DNA from: Cardinalis cardinalis
Lineage: Eukaryota; Chordata; Aves; Passeriformes; Cardinalidae
Assembly (NCBI GenBank): GCA_014549065.1
Contig: JACDOX010000108.1
Location: 1,061,203 to 1,125,202, forward strand
Direction of reading: 5' to 3'
Length of the DNA stretch: 64,000 nt
Shown here: positions 13,601 to 27,140 of the stretch, piece after piece
How the letters are laid out: each line of letters begins with the position of its first letter
Numbering within the stretch: position 1 is the first letter of the stretch
Notes under the pieces: model-generated
Seen by the model: the letters and a program-made list of their open reading frames with translations, nothing else
What the model was told of the DNA's origin: nothing
Database searches by the model: none
Position numbers and translations under genes: made by a program

Positions 13601-14559
13601 TCATCAGCCGTGTTGGATATTTTGGATTTTAAAATATTCCAGTAGCAGCATCAGCCTGTGCCTGGGGTTTTTTCATTTAAATTTATGGTGTTTATCAAGC
13701 TCTTAATTGTGCAAATTAGTGTAATTATGGAGTGTGATTATGTGCATACCCAGTGACTGTTTTTGAGAGGCTGTCTCAAATGTCAAGAATTGATTTTATT
13801 AGCCTTGTGGCTTTCTGGTGCAAGCACCTTTCTTCATGCTGCTGTTCTGCAAAGCAGACATTCCAAAGTGCCTCAGCAGGAAACAATTTCTGCAGTGCNA
13901 TATCTGAGGGAAAGACTCTTTAGTAGGGCAGAAGGCTCTTCAGTGACTCTGACTAATTAGGACTGATTAGGTGAATTATCAAGGACTGAAGGAGCCCTCC
14001 CGAAGCAGGACAACCTCTTTGCCCTGGGCTGGGATAAGGACAGGAGGACACACCTGAGCCACTTGTGGTAAAGTTTATCCAAGTGCCAACTTTATCAGGG
14101 TGTGAATTTTAATGAAAATTTGCTCTTTGAAATGGAGACTTTAGTGTGAGTTATTAGCTGCTCCCAATCTCTCCCAGGGCTGCAGCTGAGAGTGTGGAGG
14201 GGGCAGTGTAGGCACAAGCACTTCTCTTGTGCAGAAGTTACAGACTGGATGTGCCAAGAATTTAGCAAATTATTTGTTTGTGTGTTGCCTTTTGCTGGGA
14301 AGGAGGTCTTGTTGGGAAATGCAATTCCCTTCTAGCCCAAAATTACTGATCTCACTTAAGACTTCTTAGAATCCATGGCTTTCTGCCTTGAAATATGACT
14401 TGAAACAGAGTAATCTCCTTGATTGCATTGTGACAGATGCCGTGTGTGACAAATACAGGAAACTGTAGAGGAGATCTCCTTGATCTCTCTATTTATAGCT
14501 TGGGGCTTTGGGTAAATTAACCAGTCTTTACAAAAAGAAGCTGAGTGAAAATAAATGTC
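10671..14559. other. Non-coding stretch, GC-richer part around 11.2-13.1 kb
   Basis: Several overlapping open frames occur on both strands between 11.2 and 12.6 kb because stop codons are rarer in this GC-richer DNA. They overlap each other, contain Ns and lack known domains. I see no exon. Confidence 0.55.
12890..12916. repeat. 27-base alternating purine-pyrimidine run
   Basis: Strict purine-pyrimidine alternation, including GCATGC and CACGCGTG, is the pattern that favours Z-DNA. It lies in a GC-richer part of the upstream non-coding region. Confidence 0.7.
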
Positions 14560-14870
14560 ATAGAGCCATGGAATGGTTTGGTTGGAAGGGACCTTAAAGA
14601 TCATTTCATTCCAACCTCCCTGCCANGAGCAGCCACTAGACCAGGTTGCTCCAAGTCCCCTCCGACCTGGCCTTGAACACTTCTGGGGATGGGGCAGCCA
14701 CAGCTTCTCTGGGAAACCTGTGCCAGGGCCTCAGCACCCTCACAGGGCAGAATTTCTTCCCAATATCTGATCTGACCCTGTCCTCTGTCCAGGTGAAGCC
14801 ATTCCCCCTTGTCCTGTCACTACAGGCCCTTGTCAAAAGTCCCTCTCCAGGCCCCTTTTACTTGCTTCAG
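14560..14870 (-). mobile_element. CR1 LINE 3' fragment (antisense)
   Basis: It begins with CATAGAGCCATGGAATGGTT and GGAAGGGACCTTAAAGATCA, the reverse complement of the CR1 3' end. It continues through CAGCTTCTCTGGGAAACCTG and CCCCTTGTCCTGTCACTACA. It is 5'-truncated. Confidence 0.92.
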
Positions 14871-17800
14871 GGATAAGGAGAATGGAATTATTCCACTTGA
14901 AATTTCACTTAAAGTCACTCTGAGAATTAACATAGAGGGTTTTTTAATAGGCAAGTCTAGCAGGTATTAAGTGACTAGAGCACACATTTACTTTGTGTAA
15001 AGTGTACTTTGTGTACCTACCTTGTGTACATTTCTTCAGAGAAGTTTTTAGTCTATCAGTGTTTGAAAGCACAATTCTTTGTTGAGGGAAACACAGCCAA
15101 TAGGGCAACATGCAAATAGCCCTGGCTTTGATAACTTTCAGCATGATTTCAGAACCCCCGGAGAGCTGTGTTGTTTTGGTTGGGTTTTTTTTTCCCCTTA
15201 AATCTCACAGTTTACACTGTGGGGAGGTGTGTTAAATGGGTTTTTAAATGCCTGCAGGATGTGAGGAAGTTGAGAATGCTGGGAGAATGAGGTGAAGGGA
15301 GCAAGTGTACCCCTTGGAAAAGCACTTGGAGAGGTGTGTAAATCCAGGCACTCATTCTGCCCCAGGGAATTCTGCTTGAAGCCAGCCTGGTTTCTGCATT
15401 TGCAGGGGGTTGAGTGCTGGGACCTTGGTTCTGGTTTGTAATCCCAGCCTGCTGCCCAGGTCTCCGTACCAGCCCATGGATGAAANGACCACTGCAATTT
15501 TTCAGATGGAAAAAGAAATGGCACAAGAAGGAAACATTACAAAGAAGCACAAATGACACTTAGAATATTTGTTTTCCAGTATTTATGGTGTGGGGAGCAG
15601 CAAAAATACAGATCTACACCTTATTCTGTGTTGCCACATTTAATTTTGCCAGAAAAATTCTGCTTCAAAAGATGCTGATTTTTTTCTTTACTAAGTAAAG
15701 TCTTTGACCATTCTTCTTTATTTAGTGCTTCTCATGTAATTAAAAATAATATTTTCTTTCATTCTTAGTTGTTAGGGAGAGATTTACTTGAAGGAGATCT
15801 GAAAGTGATCACGGGTTTGTGTGGTCCCAATTTATGCATTTGATTAGCCACTAACAACTTACAGCAGCTTTCAGAGATTTCAGGATTAATGAAGTACATG
15901 AAATATCAGACTTTAAAAGGGACTTTTAAGTGGTGACTTTTGTATAAGAACAGATGTGGTCAGATACTATTTCAGCAGGATTTATATTCCACATACTTTG
16001 AGACAGTAGGTTTTTTTAATGATTCCTTTAGAATGCAGTATTTAATTATAATGAAATATTTTTAATGACTCCTATTAATGTATAAATATCTTTAAGGTTG
16101 GTTAGGCAGAGAACTTGAGAGCACTTCTTGAAGTGGTGGTGAAACTGAACATCCTAAGGTTTTGATCTTTATTTAAAACAAAAAGGTTATAAAATGTCAT
16201 GGTCAAAATCAGCAAATGGCATTTTGCCAGCCTAACAAATGTTGCTGGATTTGTCTCTCCTCTCTTGAGATCCCTGCTACTTTTAAATACTCTTTAATTT
16301 GCCTGTCTGCTGGTATGCAGCTGCAGAGAAGATGCAAACCCTTGTTTGGATTTGGGGTAAACTGAAATAAGCTTGAGCCATGCCCTAGTTGAAGAGACTT
16401 TTAAGTCGACTGAAATTGGTTGTTCTTGAACATTATTTTCNTGTATAAAAATACAAACTGAATGAAAATTCCACACATTAAAGAACAGCAAAGCAGCAAA
16501 AACTTATTGGGAAGGACTTAGCTAAGCAGGATCCTTTGTTTTCTAACTGTGACAGCCCTGATTCAGCTGCATCCCCACAGCTGATGCTGCCACATCACCT
16601 GGAGGCTCTGCTGGGTGACAGTGGCTGCAAGGAGCTGTTAAATGAACTTTCAAGTTGTCACATCAAAGCTCTCAAATAGCAGAAAAATAACAGCTTTAAT
16701 GGTTGCACCATCCTTACATTTCTGTCTGTTGGCAGGTGAATANTGGTGGTAACAGGGATCTTGGGTAATTTTTTTTAAGCATCAGGAGTATTTTCTGTCT
16801 GAGTGCTGAGGATGATAAATCAGGGACCTTTACCTTTATATGGAGCAGTGTGGATTTAAGGGTGGTAGCNCCTGAGCTGAGATGTCAGGACCCGTGGCTA
16901 AGGGAGTTTCAGTATGGATTTAATCACCTGAGTGCAGTGACATTTATGCTGCTCCTTCAGGTGAACATGTTATAGAACATATTTACCCAGAAAAGCATCT
17001 CCTTTAATGACAGTCTTGCAGCACAGGTGTCAGAAATATTCAAAATCTGGTTTTGCATGTCATGGAGCCGTCATAATCCTGTCTGCAGAAGGGCTTTTAA
17101 TATTTTTTAAAAACAAACAACAACAACAAAAAAGAAAAGAATCTGTTTTAAAATAACATGGTATTACCTTGTATATTCATTGTCCTTATGAACCCCTAGG
17201 CAGGCACAGAATGTTGTGTGCTATTTCCTCTGCAGACAGATAATTGCAGGAGGGAGAGGAAACTGAGCCGTGTAAAGTAAAAAATCTTAGCAAGTTCCTA
17301 TTTCTGATTGCTGGGAACTTAGTACGTATTTTTGTTTTAATTTTCTTTTAATAATGAGAACATTTTAGCTTCTAAAAAAAAAAGTTGGATTAGTAATAAA
17401 TCACTTTGGCAATAAATTGTAGGCACCTTGTATTAAAAGTAACCTTTTCCCACTTCTTGTATCTCTGTATCTTCTCTTGAGTAAGGGACTGCTGCTTGTG
17501 TTTTTCCAGTCACTTTCCTTGTGGAGGTAAATTTGCAGTCACTTTCATGACACNGCAAAACACTAATTATTGCTGCTGGTGTAAACGCTGGAAGTATTTG
17601 GGTTCACCTGTCAATGTATTCTGTTATTATTGTGATGAAATTTGTAATCCTGAGGGTTGTTATCAGGTAACAGTAAGAGAATTAGTTTTGAAAAGGAGGT
17701 TTCCAGTCTGAGAGGAGATAACAAATTAGGGGATAGCTTAGGTAGTAGGAAGAGTGAATTTAAACTGAATTTTGTGGATGCTGAAAGTAACTCTGGGGCT

Positions 17801-20095
17801 GAAAGTTATAATTAGGCTAGTCAGAAAAATACATTAATTTCCTGATGATGTCTGTCGATTTTCAAGTCTCAAAAGTCCCTGTATGAAATTTTTGCCATGG
17901 CCAGGGATTTTCTGGGGCAGTCACAGGCAGTGGCCTCTTCTTTGAGCTAAATCCAGCTTTTTCCTGAGTGCTTTAAATAACTTTTCTTGCTAAATTGCAG
18001 CTTTCTACCTGTCAGATTTCAAGAGCTCCACATCAATCCTCAGATGTGTATGGCGAGCTAATGGCAGCACCAGACCTGTCTGTGTCAGAAACTGCTGCAC
18101 TGGAATCTCTTTGCTGCTTCTTCACTCCTGGAACCTCTGGAGTTAAGCTCTTGAGATAATGGGCNCATGTTTCTTCCTTCCCTTCCCTTGCCCTTCCTCT
18201 CTCTGTCTTGTTTTGCTTTTTATTTCTGGCTCTAAGTTTCTGAGCTTTAAATGCACATTTATTCATCCTTTAGTGAGACATTGTGTTCTGTGTCACTGNT
18301 TTCTTCTGTATTGCTGCATAAATTCTGCCTAATTTTCCCTGTAGTGTAGTTTGTGGTGATTGGCTTCAGTTATTTTACAGGGAACCCTTGCATTTAATTG
18401 TATTGCATTTAATAATAGGAAAAGAATGTGAGAGCAGTGATTTCCCTTCCCCCTGCCTTTTCCTGGCCTTGGTGGGATTACCCAGAAAATGCCACCTTCT
18501 GGTTCATTCAGAAGTTCCCTTGAAATCTATGTAGTACAAAATTTAGATGTCTTAATGATAGAAGAGCTGCAGCTTCTATTTTAATATTCTTTCATTGCCA
18601 GCTTTAAAAAGAGAAAATGTAAGTTGGTGTTGGAATAGAAATTTTTTGCAGTATTGAATCTGTTGAACTGTGATTCATTTGATAGTCTAGAGTTGTGATT
18701 ATAAGAAGGACTTTCAAAAATAGGCTGAAAGCAGAGAGGTGCAGGTNGATGAACTCTCCTGTTCAATTCAGTGATCAGACCCTGTAAATGGAAATTGAAT
18801 GGATATGGACTATTCAGCTGTGAAAAGTGCAATGACTGCAGCAGGAAAGCTTGTGGGATTAAATCCATTTATTGGCTGTGTTTGATAGTTTGTTGCCTGG
18901 GAAGAGCAGAGGAGAGTAAGTGGGAAAAGTAACTGAAAGAACTCAGTAGGGGAGAAGAATGAAGGACAGAAATAAACCCAACTTTTTTCCCAGTGAATGT
19001 GACTAAGATTCTGAATAAGAAATTGATGTGCAATCATCTCTGCATAAATCATGCACTATTTCTGGAAAACTTCTTGCAGACTTCAAATTCCACTGCAGAC
19101 TGATTAGGTAACAAAACCAGTTTAAGAGTATTTGTGTCCTCCCACCTTTGCTTACAGGTTCCTTTGAAACTGTGGAATTGTAAAACCACAAGCACCAAAG
19201 GGAAAGGTTTTAAACAGCTCAGAACAAAGTGCTCCTACGAGGCCAGCCCACAGCCAGAGCTCCTGCAGGGTACAGGAGCCCAGTGGCAGCAGTGAGCTTT
19301 GGATTTGCTGGCCTTTGCCTGTACTTCTGAGATTCAGGAAATGTTGAGTTGTTGATTCTCTCTGGGCTTCACAGGCTTGGTTATCCTTCTGTCAAGATGA
19401 CCATTGCAGCTTTGCAAAGTCATTCCCTGCATACCTGAATTTCCACCTAAACCACTAAGAAATGCTAAATTGGGTGTATATTCTACCATTTAAATGTGGT
19501 TTAGTGGCTTGGCAGGAAATGTGAATTTTTATTCACTTGATAACAAAAGCTGCTTAATTTAGGCACAATAGAGATTTGCCAAGTGGTTGGGGTTTGGGGG
19601 GAAAGTGCTGGGAGATCTTGTACCCTGACTAGTGAGCACACAGTGACTCATGGTGCTGCCTCTGGGAACAGAGCATTCCACTTCTCAGCTGCTTGGGGAA
19701 CATCATCTGTGGATGATGGGGAACAAAATAAATAGGAAGATAGAGAAAGAGGAGCTCATGCCTTCTGTGCATCAGAGATATGGCCTGCATTTAATCTTTA
19801 GGGATCCAGAAAGAAAAGATTTGAATTGCAGACTCAAAAGAGAGCTTGTTAAGATAACTCTTTATATCTAAAGACTGAATAAGAGTTATTTTAGATATCA
19901 ACAATTAATTTTTTTTAAGTGTAAAAGCAACTGTGTGTATACTGTAGGACAGTAAATATCTGTAGCATTTTCAGCTCTTTTCAAGCACTTTGGTATCAGT
20001 AATTTCTTGCTCATCTGTGAGAGTTAAGTCCAAAAGTTAGATGCCAGATGTGCAGCTTCCCACGGTGACNTTGCTGCATCTGGTAGATGGATTTA
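14871..20095. other. Non-coding stretch
   Basis: AT-rich, mostly unique DNA apart from the (CAA)n run near 17.1 kb. No exon or mobile element is recognised. Long AT-rich parts at 15.6-16.2 and 17.1-17.5 kb could include conserved non-coding sequence, which cannot be judged without alignment. Confidence 0.55.
17109..17140. repeat. A-rich (CAA)n simple repeat
   Basis: AAAAACAAACAACAACAAC followed by an A/G-rich tail; a short microsatellite. Confidence 0.75.
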
Positions 20096-20322
20096 TCACA
20101 GAATCCCAGAAGGTTTGGGTTGGAAGGACCTTGAGTCTTATCTTGTTCCACCCCCTGCCATGTGCAGGACACCTTCAAATATCCCAGATTCCTCCAAGCC
20201 CTGTCCAGNCTGGNCTTGGACACTTTGAGGGATCCAGGNGCAGCCACAGCTTCTCTGGGCACCCTGTGCCAGGGACTCCCCACCCTCACAGGGAAGGATT
20301 TTTTCACAATGTCTAATCAAAA
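20096..20322 (-). mobile_element. CR1 LINE 3' fragment (antisense)
   Basis: TCACAGAATCCCAGAAGGTT starts the block, followed by GGTTGGAAGGACCTTGAG, CAGCCACAGCTTCTCTGGGC and CACCCTCACAGGGAAGGA. This is a short truncated copy with three Ns. Confidence 0.9.
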
Positions 20323-23300
20323 GGAACTGATATTGGGAAGAAATTGGGAAGGACTTTTTCCCAATATCTCTCTTTGTGCTTATAACTTCAGTGAAATTTT
20401 ATATGATACAAGCTGAGACCTGAGACTTCTTTCTAGTTTAATAATTAGATATTCAANCCCTCTTTATTGAAACAGTCCTTTCAGTGGTCCCACACTGTCT
20501 TGCCCATTTTCTACTTTGGCTACTGTGTTCATCTGGTGTGAGANCTTCAGAATATGTTTGACAGGCCAGGTAAATGCATTAACAGATGCACTGAAAAATC
20601 CCCCAAACCACAANTTATTAAACTCTCAAGGTGATTTGTTAAGGCTTATCTTGAGGATTGCCTTTTTGTATTTAATTGCAGCAAATTATATTCCTTGAGG
20701 GGTTTGTAGTTTAAGAAGATAAACTCAGATTTGCCCTGGTTTTTTTCTTGTTGTCTACTACAGTTTATTCAAGAGTAATAATCAGTTTTCTTATGTCAGT
20801 TTTCTAGACAGTCAAGAAGGTAAAAGAAGGACTTGATATGCTTGACAGCTTTTCAGACAGGAAGAATTTGATTTTGTTTTGGTTTCAGTTATCCCTAAAC
20901 GTATGCTTGTACAGAGAGGTGAGTTTTGGCCCCTGTTGCTGGACATTATGCCAGCTGCATGATGGTGAAACCACAGCAGCTTCTCATGGGTCCCAGAATG
21001 GTGTCAGTCCTGAGCACCAGCGCCTTTTAGTCTAAAGCACTCCTCTTGAGATGCAGGAGGGCACAGCTGCTCCAAAGCTGTAGCCTAAGGCACAGGTTGG
21101 AAAGGAGACTTTTATGTGTTCCATCACCTTTCCTACTTTTCCATGCCTGGTGTGGGCAGGAGAAGCATTAACTGGGCTCCNGTGTCCCCTCCTTACCCCT
21201 GCAGCAGTGGGGGGAGAGGGTTGTTCTGAGCTTTGGGATCTTTTCCTTTCCNCTTTCTTTCCTGTTTAACCATCTCTTCTGGCTGCTGATGGTCAGAGAA
21301 TACACTATTTTGAAGGAAGCTGGGCCAGTTAATCTTTGCTCCAGAGATGAGAAGTATAGGGGGAGCTTTAGTGACTTTTAAGACCTGACCTGTGTTTTCA
21401 TTGTTAAAAAAACCTGGATGCATTCATATGGAGTAGAAACCAAATTTGGCACAGGGTTGGCTTACAGGGCTTCTGTTTGTAGAACAGTTGTTTGATGCCA
21501 GCTCCTGACGTTGGCATTGTCCTGCTCTGTCCTCACTTGCTGTGAAGTGAGGAGGGAACAGGAAGTGAGGACCTTGTGTTCATCTAAAGAGGTGGTGTTG
21601 GGGATGCCAANTTGTGAGGATTTCCTGGCCTTTCTTGTTATTCTGGAAAGGATAAAACAAAACTTTAATAAAATCCTTGTCTGTCTGCCTCTTCCCTTGC
21701 CACTCCCTGCAGCTTCTGCCTTGTGCACTGCCAGCCTGGGGTGGGATGTTTCCAGGCTCCTTTTTGAAGATATTTATAAATAAGTTGAGGTCCATATGTT
21801 TGTTTTTNCCCCAATGATTTCTTTACTGTAAGTTGTTGTATTTCTGTGTAATTGATCTATGTGTGGCAACTTGCATCTAGGGAGGGAAGTCACAAATGGG
21901 CTGGGCCCGTGCTGTGCAAATGTGGAGAAAGGAAATAAAAAAATAGGTTGACAATAACCCTAATAATGACAGCTGGGGACAGAAGCTTGTTAAAAAAATA
22001 CAAGTTAAAACTAACTTGCTTTGAAACANTAAGATTGGGATGCATAACTGTTACAGACTAAAATAGAGCAGGGAATAGAGGGCACAGATTTCTCTCCTCT
22101 AGCCTCAGCCTGCCCANCAAAATTTGGCTTATACATATCCATAAATCAAGAAGGGCAAAGACACTTTAGGATGTATTTTTAGCAAGAAGGAACAGCATTT
22201 CAGTGGTGTTTCTTCCCATACATTGTGGTTATAAATCCCGTTATCTTGTACTTCACAACAAATCAGGATTTCAGGTTTGGGGTCCTCAGTATGTAGATTT
22301 TTGTTTCCAAACACAAAAGGGGGGGATTCTCCTTGTTTTTTACATGCTTTGGGGAAGAGCAGGAATACATGGCTGGATGTGTGCTGCAGGCAGGAATATC
22401 TGGTGGAAAGATATGAGCCACAGCAGGGCAGGGGGAGCAAATGCCCTGCCAGGTCCCATGTAAGGAGATTAGGTTTAGACTGCAGCCTGGACTGAGCAAA
22501 AATTAGAAAGGATAATGCTGCATTAATTCACCCAGGTCTAGCTTCTGTAGCACACTGACAAAACAAAATTAGTAATAGCCTAAAAATACAACCCTGAATA
22601 GAACTTTCTCCTCCTCCTTTTGCCCTGTGCTCCCTCCTCCCCTCATTTCCTGCTTGGGCACCNGAAGTTGGAAACTTAAGAGTGGGTTTTGAATGGGATT
22701 TTTCTTAAGAAATTTTTTTCAGAGCCTGTTTCTGTAGCAGTGACTCAGTCCTGCAGTGCCTATCTGCCTTGTGTCAGGCATGGGGCTGTCTGGGGGAAGC
22801 AGAGTGTGCACATACCCAAACTGTGAGACAAGCTTTGAAATTGCACCAAGTGCACTGGGAGCGTCGAATGTGCCGGAGCACGCTGCGATTCCAGTCACAG
22901 CCAGAGCTCCCCTGGCTCCCACTGGGAGAGGAGAGCTGCTCCAAAAGGGGACAGAGGCCAAACTGCACATTCATTTGGATAATTAGGTAAACAGTAAATA
23001 GGAGAAGGCCTCTTCTGCNCAAACTCCATTGTTTTTTCCTGAAAGTCTATTTTTAGATTTGGCAACCAGATTTATCGCAGTGATTGGTGCATTGTTTGAA
23101 CAAGGTCAGGGATGTGTGTGNGTGTTTATCTCTGCTTAACTGGATTGCTTATTTGAAGTAGAAATACCTCCAAAAATATTGTGCAGAGCTCTTGAAAACT
23201 TGTGTATTTGTGCCCCAGAGCACATGGTCTTTATTAGAAAATAGATGCAATTATTCATGTTTGGTTTTGCAGCTTAAAGTCCCAAGGGATTTGTACATAA

Positions 23301-24753
23301 AACTGTGGAGATTTGATTACATCCTGATTTTATGTCTCACTGGTATGTGAGTGTTTCATATGTGTAAAAACCTTTTTATAAGGCAGAGATTATAACAAGT
23401 TGCTAAGTGAAGCCAGACGGGTGCTGTCCTGTCTGTTGGAATTGGAATATACATGCTCATTAATTTAGTCTAACTCTAGTTGTTGCTCGTGTCTTTATAA
23501 AAGCCAGAGTGCCTTTGTGTTTTATATTTAGAGCAAATATTCTGGACTTGTTGGCAAGTTGCTTTGAGACTTTAAGGTACAGTTTCAAAGTCAAGCTTTA
23601 TTGTTCACAGCAGTTCCATGCTGCTTGGTGAGGATGGAGCATGGTTTACTAACTGTGCTAGTGTGGTTAAGGTAAATATAGCAAATATCAGCTCATTTTT
23701 CCTTTTACCCATGAAGTGAGAAAACAAAANAAAAAAGGCATTTCAGAAATGTCAACTGGAGCATGCAGGTCTGGGGGGGTTGTTTTCTTTGGTTTTTTTC
23801 ATGGTTCCATTAANCTTTTTGGTTAAAATTTCATTTTTCTGCAATAAAAATAATTGAGAATGTATTTTTTTAAAAGAGATTGCTAAACAGTGGCTGCCTA
23901 CTGAAAATGCTGCTTGTACAGACTTACAAGTGAGACTGTGCTCAATTTGGGAAGGCCTGACCTCAGAGAGAGGCAGTTCCAGTCATCTGGTGTTCACACC
24001 TAATGAAACAAAACCAGTCATTTTGGAGCTTGAAACAGAAGTGATCCCTGGTACCACAATAATGAATGAAAAGACACAGAAGGGATGAGGTGCTTGTGCA
24101 TGGCTTGCTGAAGGATGGGGCTCCATGTGCAGCTGACACCCACAGCAGTGCTGGGGGTGGCCCTGGTGGCCTGGGACCCTGCCTGGGATGCAGTGACTTG
24201 TGCTTCATNCAACTCCTGTTCCACAATGTCCACTTCTTTGTTTTGTCCCGTGGTGAGGAAGTGTGTGCCCGTGTCACAAATTAGTCCCTNAAATAGTCTG
24301 TGAAAGAGAAATTATCTTCTTTCTCTTCCTCCTTCCTTCCTGTCCCTTCAAAGGTTGAAATTCTCCTGTATCTCTCCCTTTTGGGGAGAGAATCTTTTTG
24401 TACCCTGAAATTGCCAGGACACACATGTTCAGCTCAGAGATCACACGCTGTGTCACGACCCTTGTCCTGCACTGGACATCNTTAATCATTCTTTAAATTG
24501 CAAGCACGGAGCTTCAGCCAAAGAGGGTGTGCTCCTTTCTGTCTCTCTGTGCTGTTTTGGTGCCTGCAGGTCACCTTGCTTCATGCCTTGGCTCTGTTGG
24601 CAGGGCTGGAATCTCCTCCAGGCCTGGCAGCAGCTACATCTTCATCACTGTCCCTGGCATGTGGCTTCTGCACGGAGTCAAAGCTGTTTCTGACAGACAA
24701 CCTGTGGAGAGAAATCTCTGCTGCTCAGAAGGTCATTTACATTTAAGAAATGC

Positions 24754-24791
24754 TCNTTTTNTTNCCCTNCCCCCNTCTCTTTTTTTTTTTA
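24754..24791. repeat. Pyrimidine-rich low-complexity run with clustered Ns
   Basis: A T/C-only tract with five Ns within 25 bases, followed by a run of Ts. Probably a hard-to-call homopolymer region. Confidence 0.75.
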
Positions 24792-26576
24792 ATTTCTTCT
24801 TTTGGTTGTTTCTTTTACTACTTTCTCATTGCAGTGCTANAGCACCTGAAATTTTACACAGACCCTTTTCCCATGCTGCTCCTAAGTGTTTTCATTTCAG
24901 ACTTTTGGCATTTTGAGATACCAGGGTGTTTAATCTTTTCTCTCTGGAGTTTGTTTCTCCATTTAGATGAAGGTTTGAGCCTAAATTCCAGCTGTCACTG
25001 ATTTGTTGTCAGTTGTTGCACTTTAATTTGNTGATATTAACACAGCATTCAGATGGGGCTGCAAGGTGGATGTTAGGATATTTCTCATCCAGCTCAAGGA
25101 ATTTCCCTACCTAAATTCAGAGCCTGAAATAATTCTGGATTTGTAAATTCTTCCTTGTGTTTTGCTGTCTAGGGACATGGCTTAGTGGTGCTCTTGACAG
25201 TTTTGGGCTCATGGTTGGATTCAGTCTGAAAGGTCGTCACAGCAGACAGAGTATTTCTATTACTGGTGGTGTTTAGATGATAAATGCAAGAATTTAATTA
25301 TGCATGTTGCTAAAGTTCTTTGTTTATATACACTGTAAGAGTACACTCTCCAGTGATTTTGAAGAGTGTTGTCAATTAGCTGGTGGTTATCTTTGGCTGC
25401 CAGTTGGCTCTTACAGTGGGATTTCCAGGGTTTGGGGAGCTTTTAAAATATATTTACATTTAAAAATTTATTTACAGAACTAGTATTGTGTGAAGGAGTT
25501 GTTGATATAAAGATAGTTTATCTACAAATGGATAAAATGAGATAATAAATAAATTATAAATAAAATAACACTTGCAGCAACTGATTAAAAAACGTATCCA
25601 GAATTAAATTATAATCCCAGCTCCTAACATCCTTGATGGAGAGTTGATAGATCTTATTTTTGCACAGTCTGCANTGAGGATATGTTTCTTTCTAGTAACT
25701 TAAAAATAAAGGCTAGAAAGTTGAAATAAATGCACCTGCTACTTGGGCATAGTTACCAAGACCATTTTTGGGATGTTTATCCATTAAGTTGCCTATAAAC
25801 CATAGCTGTGTTTCCTCCCCTAGTAGCTTAGCCTGTGATTGGTTTGGTGAACACAGGGATCACATCTAGCAATAAAACTGTTTTGCTGGTAAAACCCTTG
25901 CTTTAAGATTGCAGCAGTAAGGATTTTTNTCCCCACTCTCTCCACAAAAATCCCAGACACTTCAGTTGGGAATGAAGAGGGGTGATGGGAAGTTCATTTT
26001 GCCTGCTGAAAACCAAGGCTATTACAAACTGAAAGGAGCAGCTTGTGGATGATATTTCTGATGGTACTGAGCCCAACCTGTAATCATACAGAAATGGATG
26101 TCAGGCTGGGCATAAGAGCTTTTTCTTTATGCAGTCAATGTTTATATATTTATATAAACATACTGATTTATTTGTTTAGTTGCAGAAGTTGACAGGGGGT
26201 AGGTCAGTGCAGCTGTGTTTCTCCAAAGGTTCTGCTTGGTGATCTGTGCCTCCAGAGGGNTTCCCCTAGCCTGAGCTCCCTGTGTGTGTCCCAGGCCAGG
26301 GCTGAGGGCTCTCCTTCCTTACAGAAATCCCTAAATCTCCCCAANTTTCTGAGGGGAGTGCCTCCATTCTCTCCACACAGGTCATTCTGCTGTTATAGAG
26401 TAGTTACTGGTATATTTACCTCCAGGTCATGCATTTATTTATTTCTTTGCTGGAATCCTTGGCTGGCTGGGGTGGCTCCCAGCTGCGTGTGGGCTCAGCC
26501 ACTGCCTGTGTCTGGCTGGCTCTTAAATGTACATTTTTATGGCCCTTGAAACTTGGCACGAGCTGTGTTTGGTCGT

Positions 26577-26592
26577 CAACAACAACAACAAA
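26577..26592. repeat. (CAA)n microsatellite
   Basis: Five CAA units in a row, in an otherwise non-repetitive stretch that keeps several CpGs. Confidence 0.75.
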
Positions 26593-26875
26593 AGATTGCT
26601 AGTGAAATTAAAACCTGGCATCGCCGCTCTCCAGGTTTATTCGCGATGTATTGAAATGGGATTTTCTTGCTAACTTTTCCTGGCATCCATCCAAAGCCCA
26701 GCATCTCATAAATTTATATTATCTCTCTCTGCTCTGTTCAGTTGACTGGGCTGTAGCAGCTTCTNATGCAGATCATGGGAACAGCATGGAAAAATAAAAC
26801 CAGGAGTGTTTCACGTGGGAAGTTTGTATCAGCGGAGAAATTGTAGGGGTTTTGCCAAGGAATTAGAGGGCAGAA

Positions 26876-27140
26876 NTCACAGAGTCACTGAATGAGTCAG
26901 GTTGGAAGGGAGCACAGGGGGTCATCTGATCCTGCCTTCCTGCTCAAGCAGGGTCGTCCCAGAGCACAGAATTGCATCCAGACAGGTCTGGGATATCTCC
27001 AGTGAGGGACACTCTACAACCTCTCTGGACAATCTCTTCCAGTGCGTGGTCACTGCACAGTGAAGAAATTCTTCCTCATATTCAGGTGGAAGTTCCTGTG
27101 TGTCTTGAAGAGTTTTCAGTGCCTACCTTCAGGAACTAGA
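26876..27140 (-). mobile_element. CR1 LINE 3' fragment, diverged subfamily (antisense)
   Basis: CACAGAGTCACTGAATGAGT with GGTTGGAAGGGAGC, then AGGGACACTCTACAACCTCT and GAAGAAATTCTTCCTCATAT, match a CR1 subfamily different from the other copies in the middle part. It is old and truncated. Confidence 0.8.

Larger units (their letters stand above)
20323..26875. other. Non-coding stretch
   Basis: No gene or clear mobile element. There is a low-complexity pyrimidine run at 24.75 kb and an AT-rich part at 25.4-25.6 kb. The segment 26550-26660 retains CpGs (CATCGCCG, ATTCGCGATG) against an AT-rich background. Confidence 0.55.

Noticed and set aside
20330..20369. Small hairpin GATATTGGG / CCCAATATC
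   Set aside because: It adjoins a CR1 fragment and has only nine paired bases; there is no RNA gene context.
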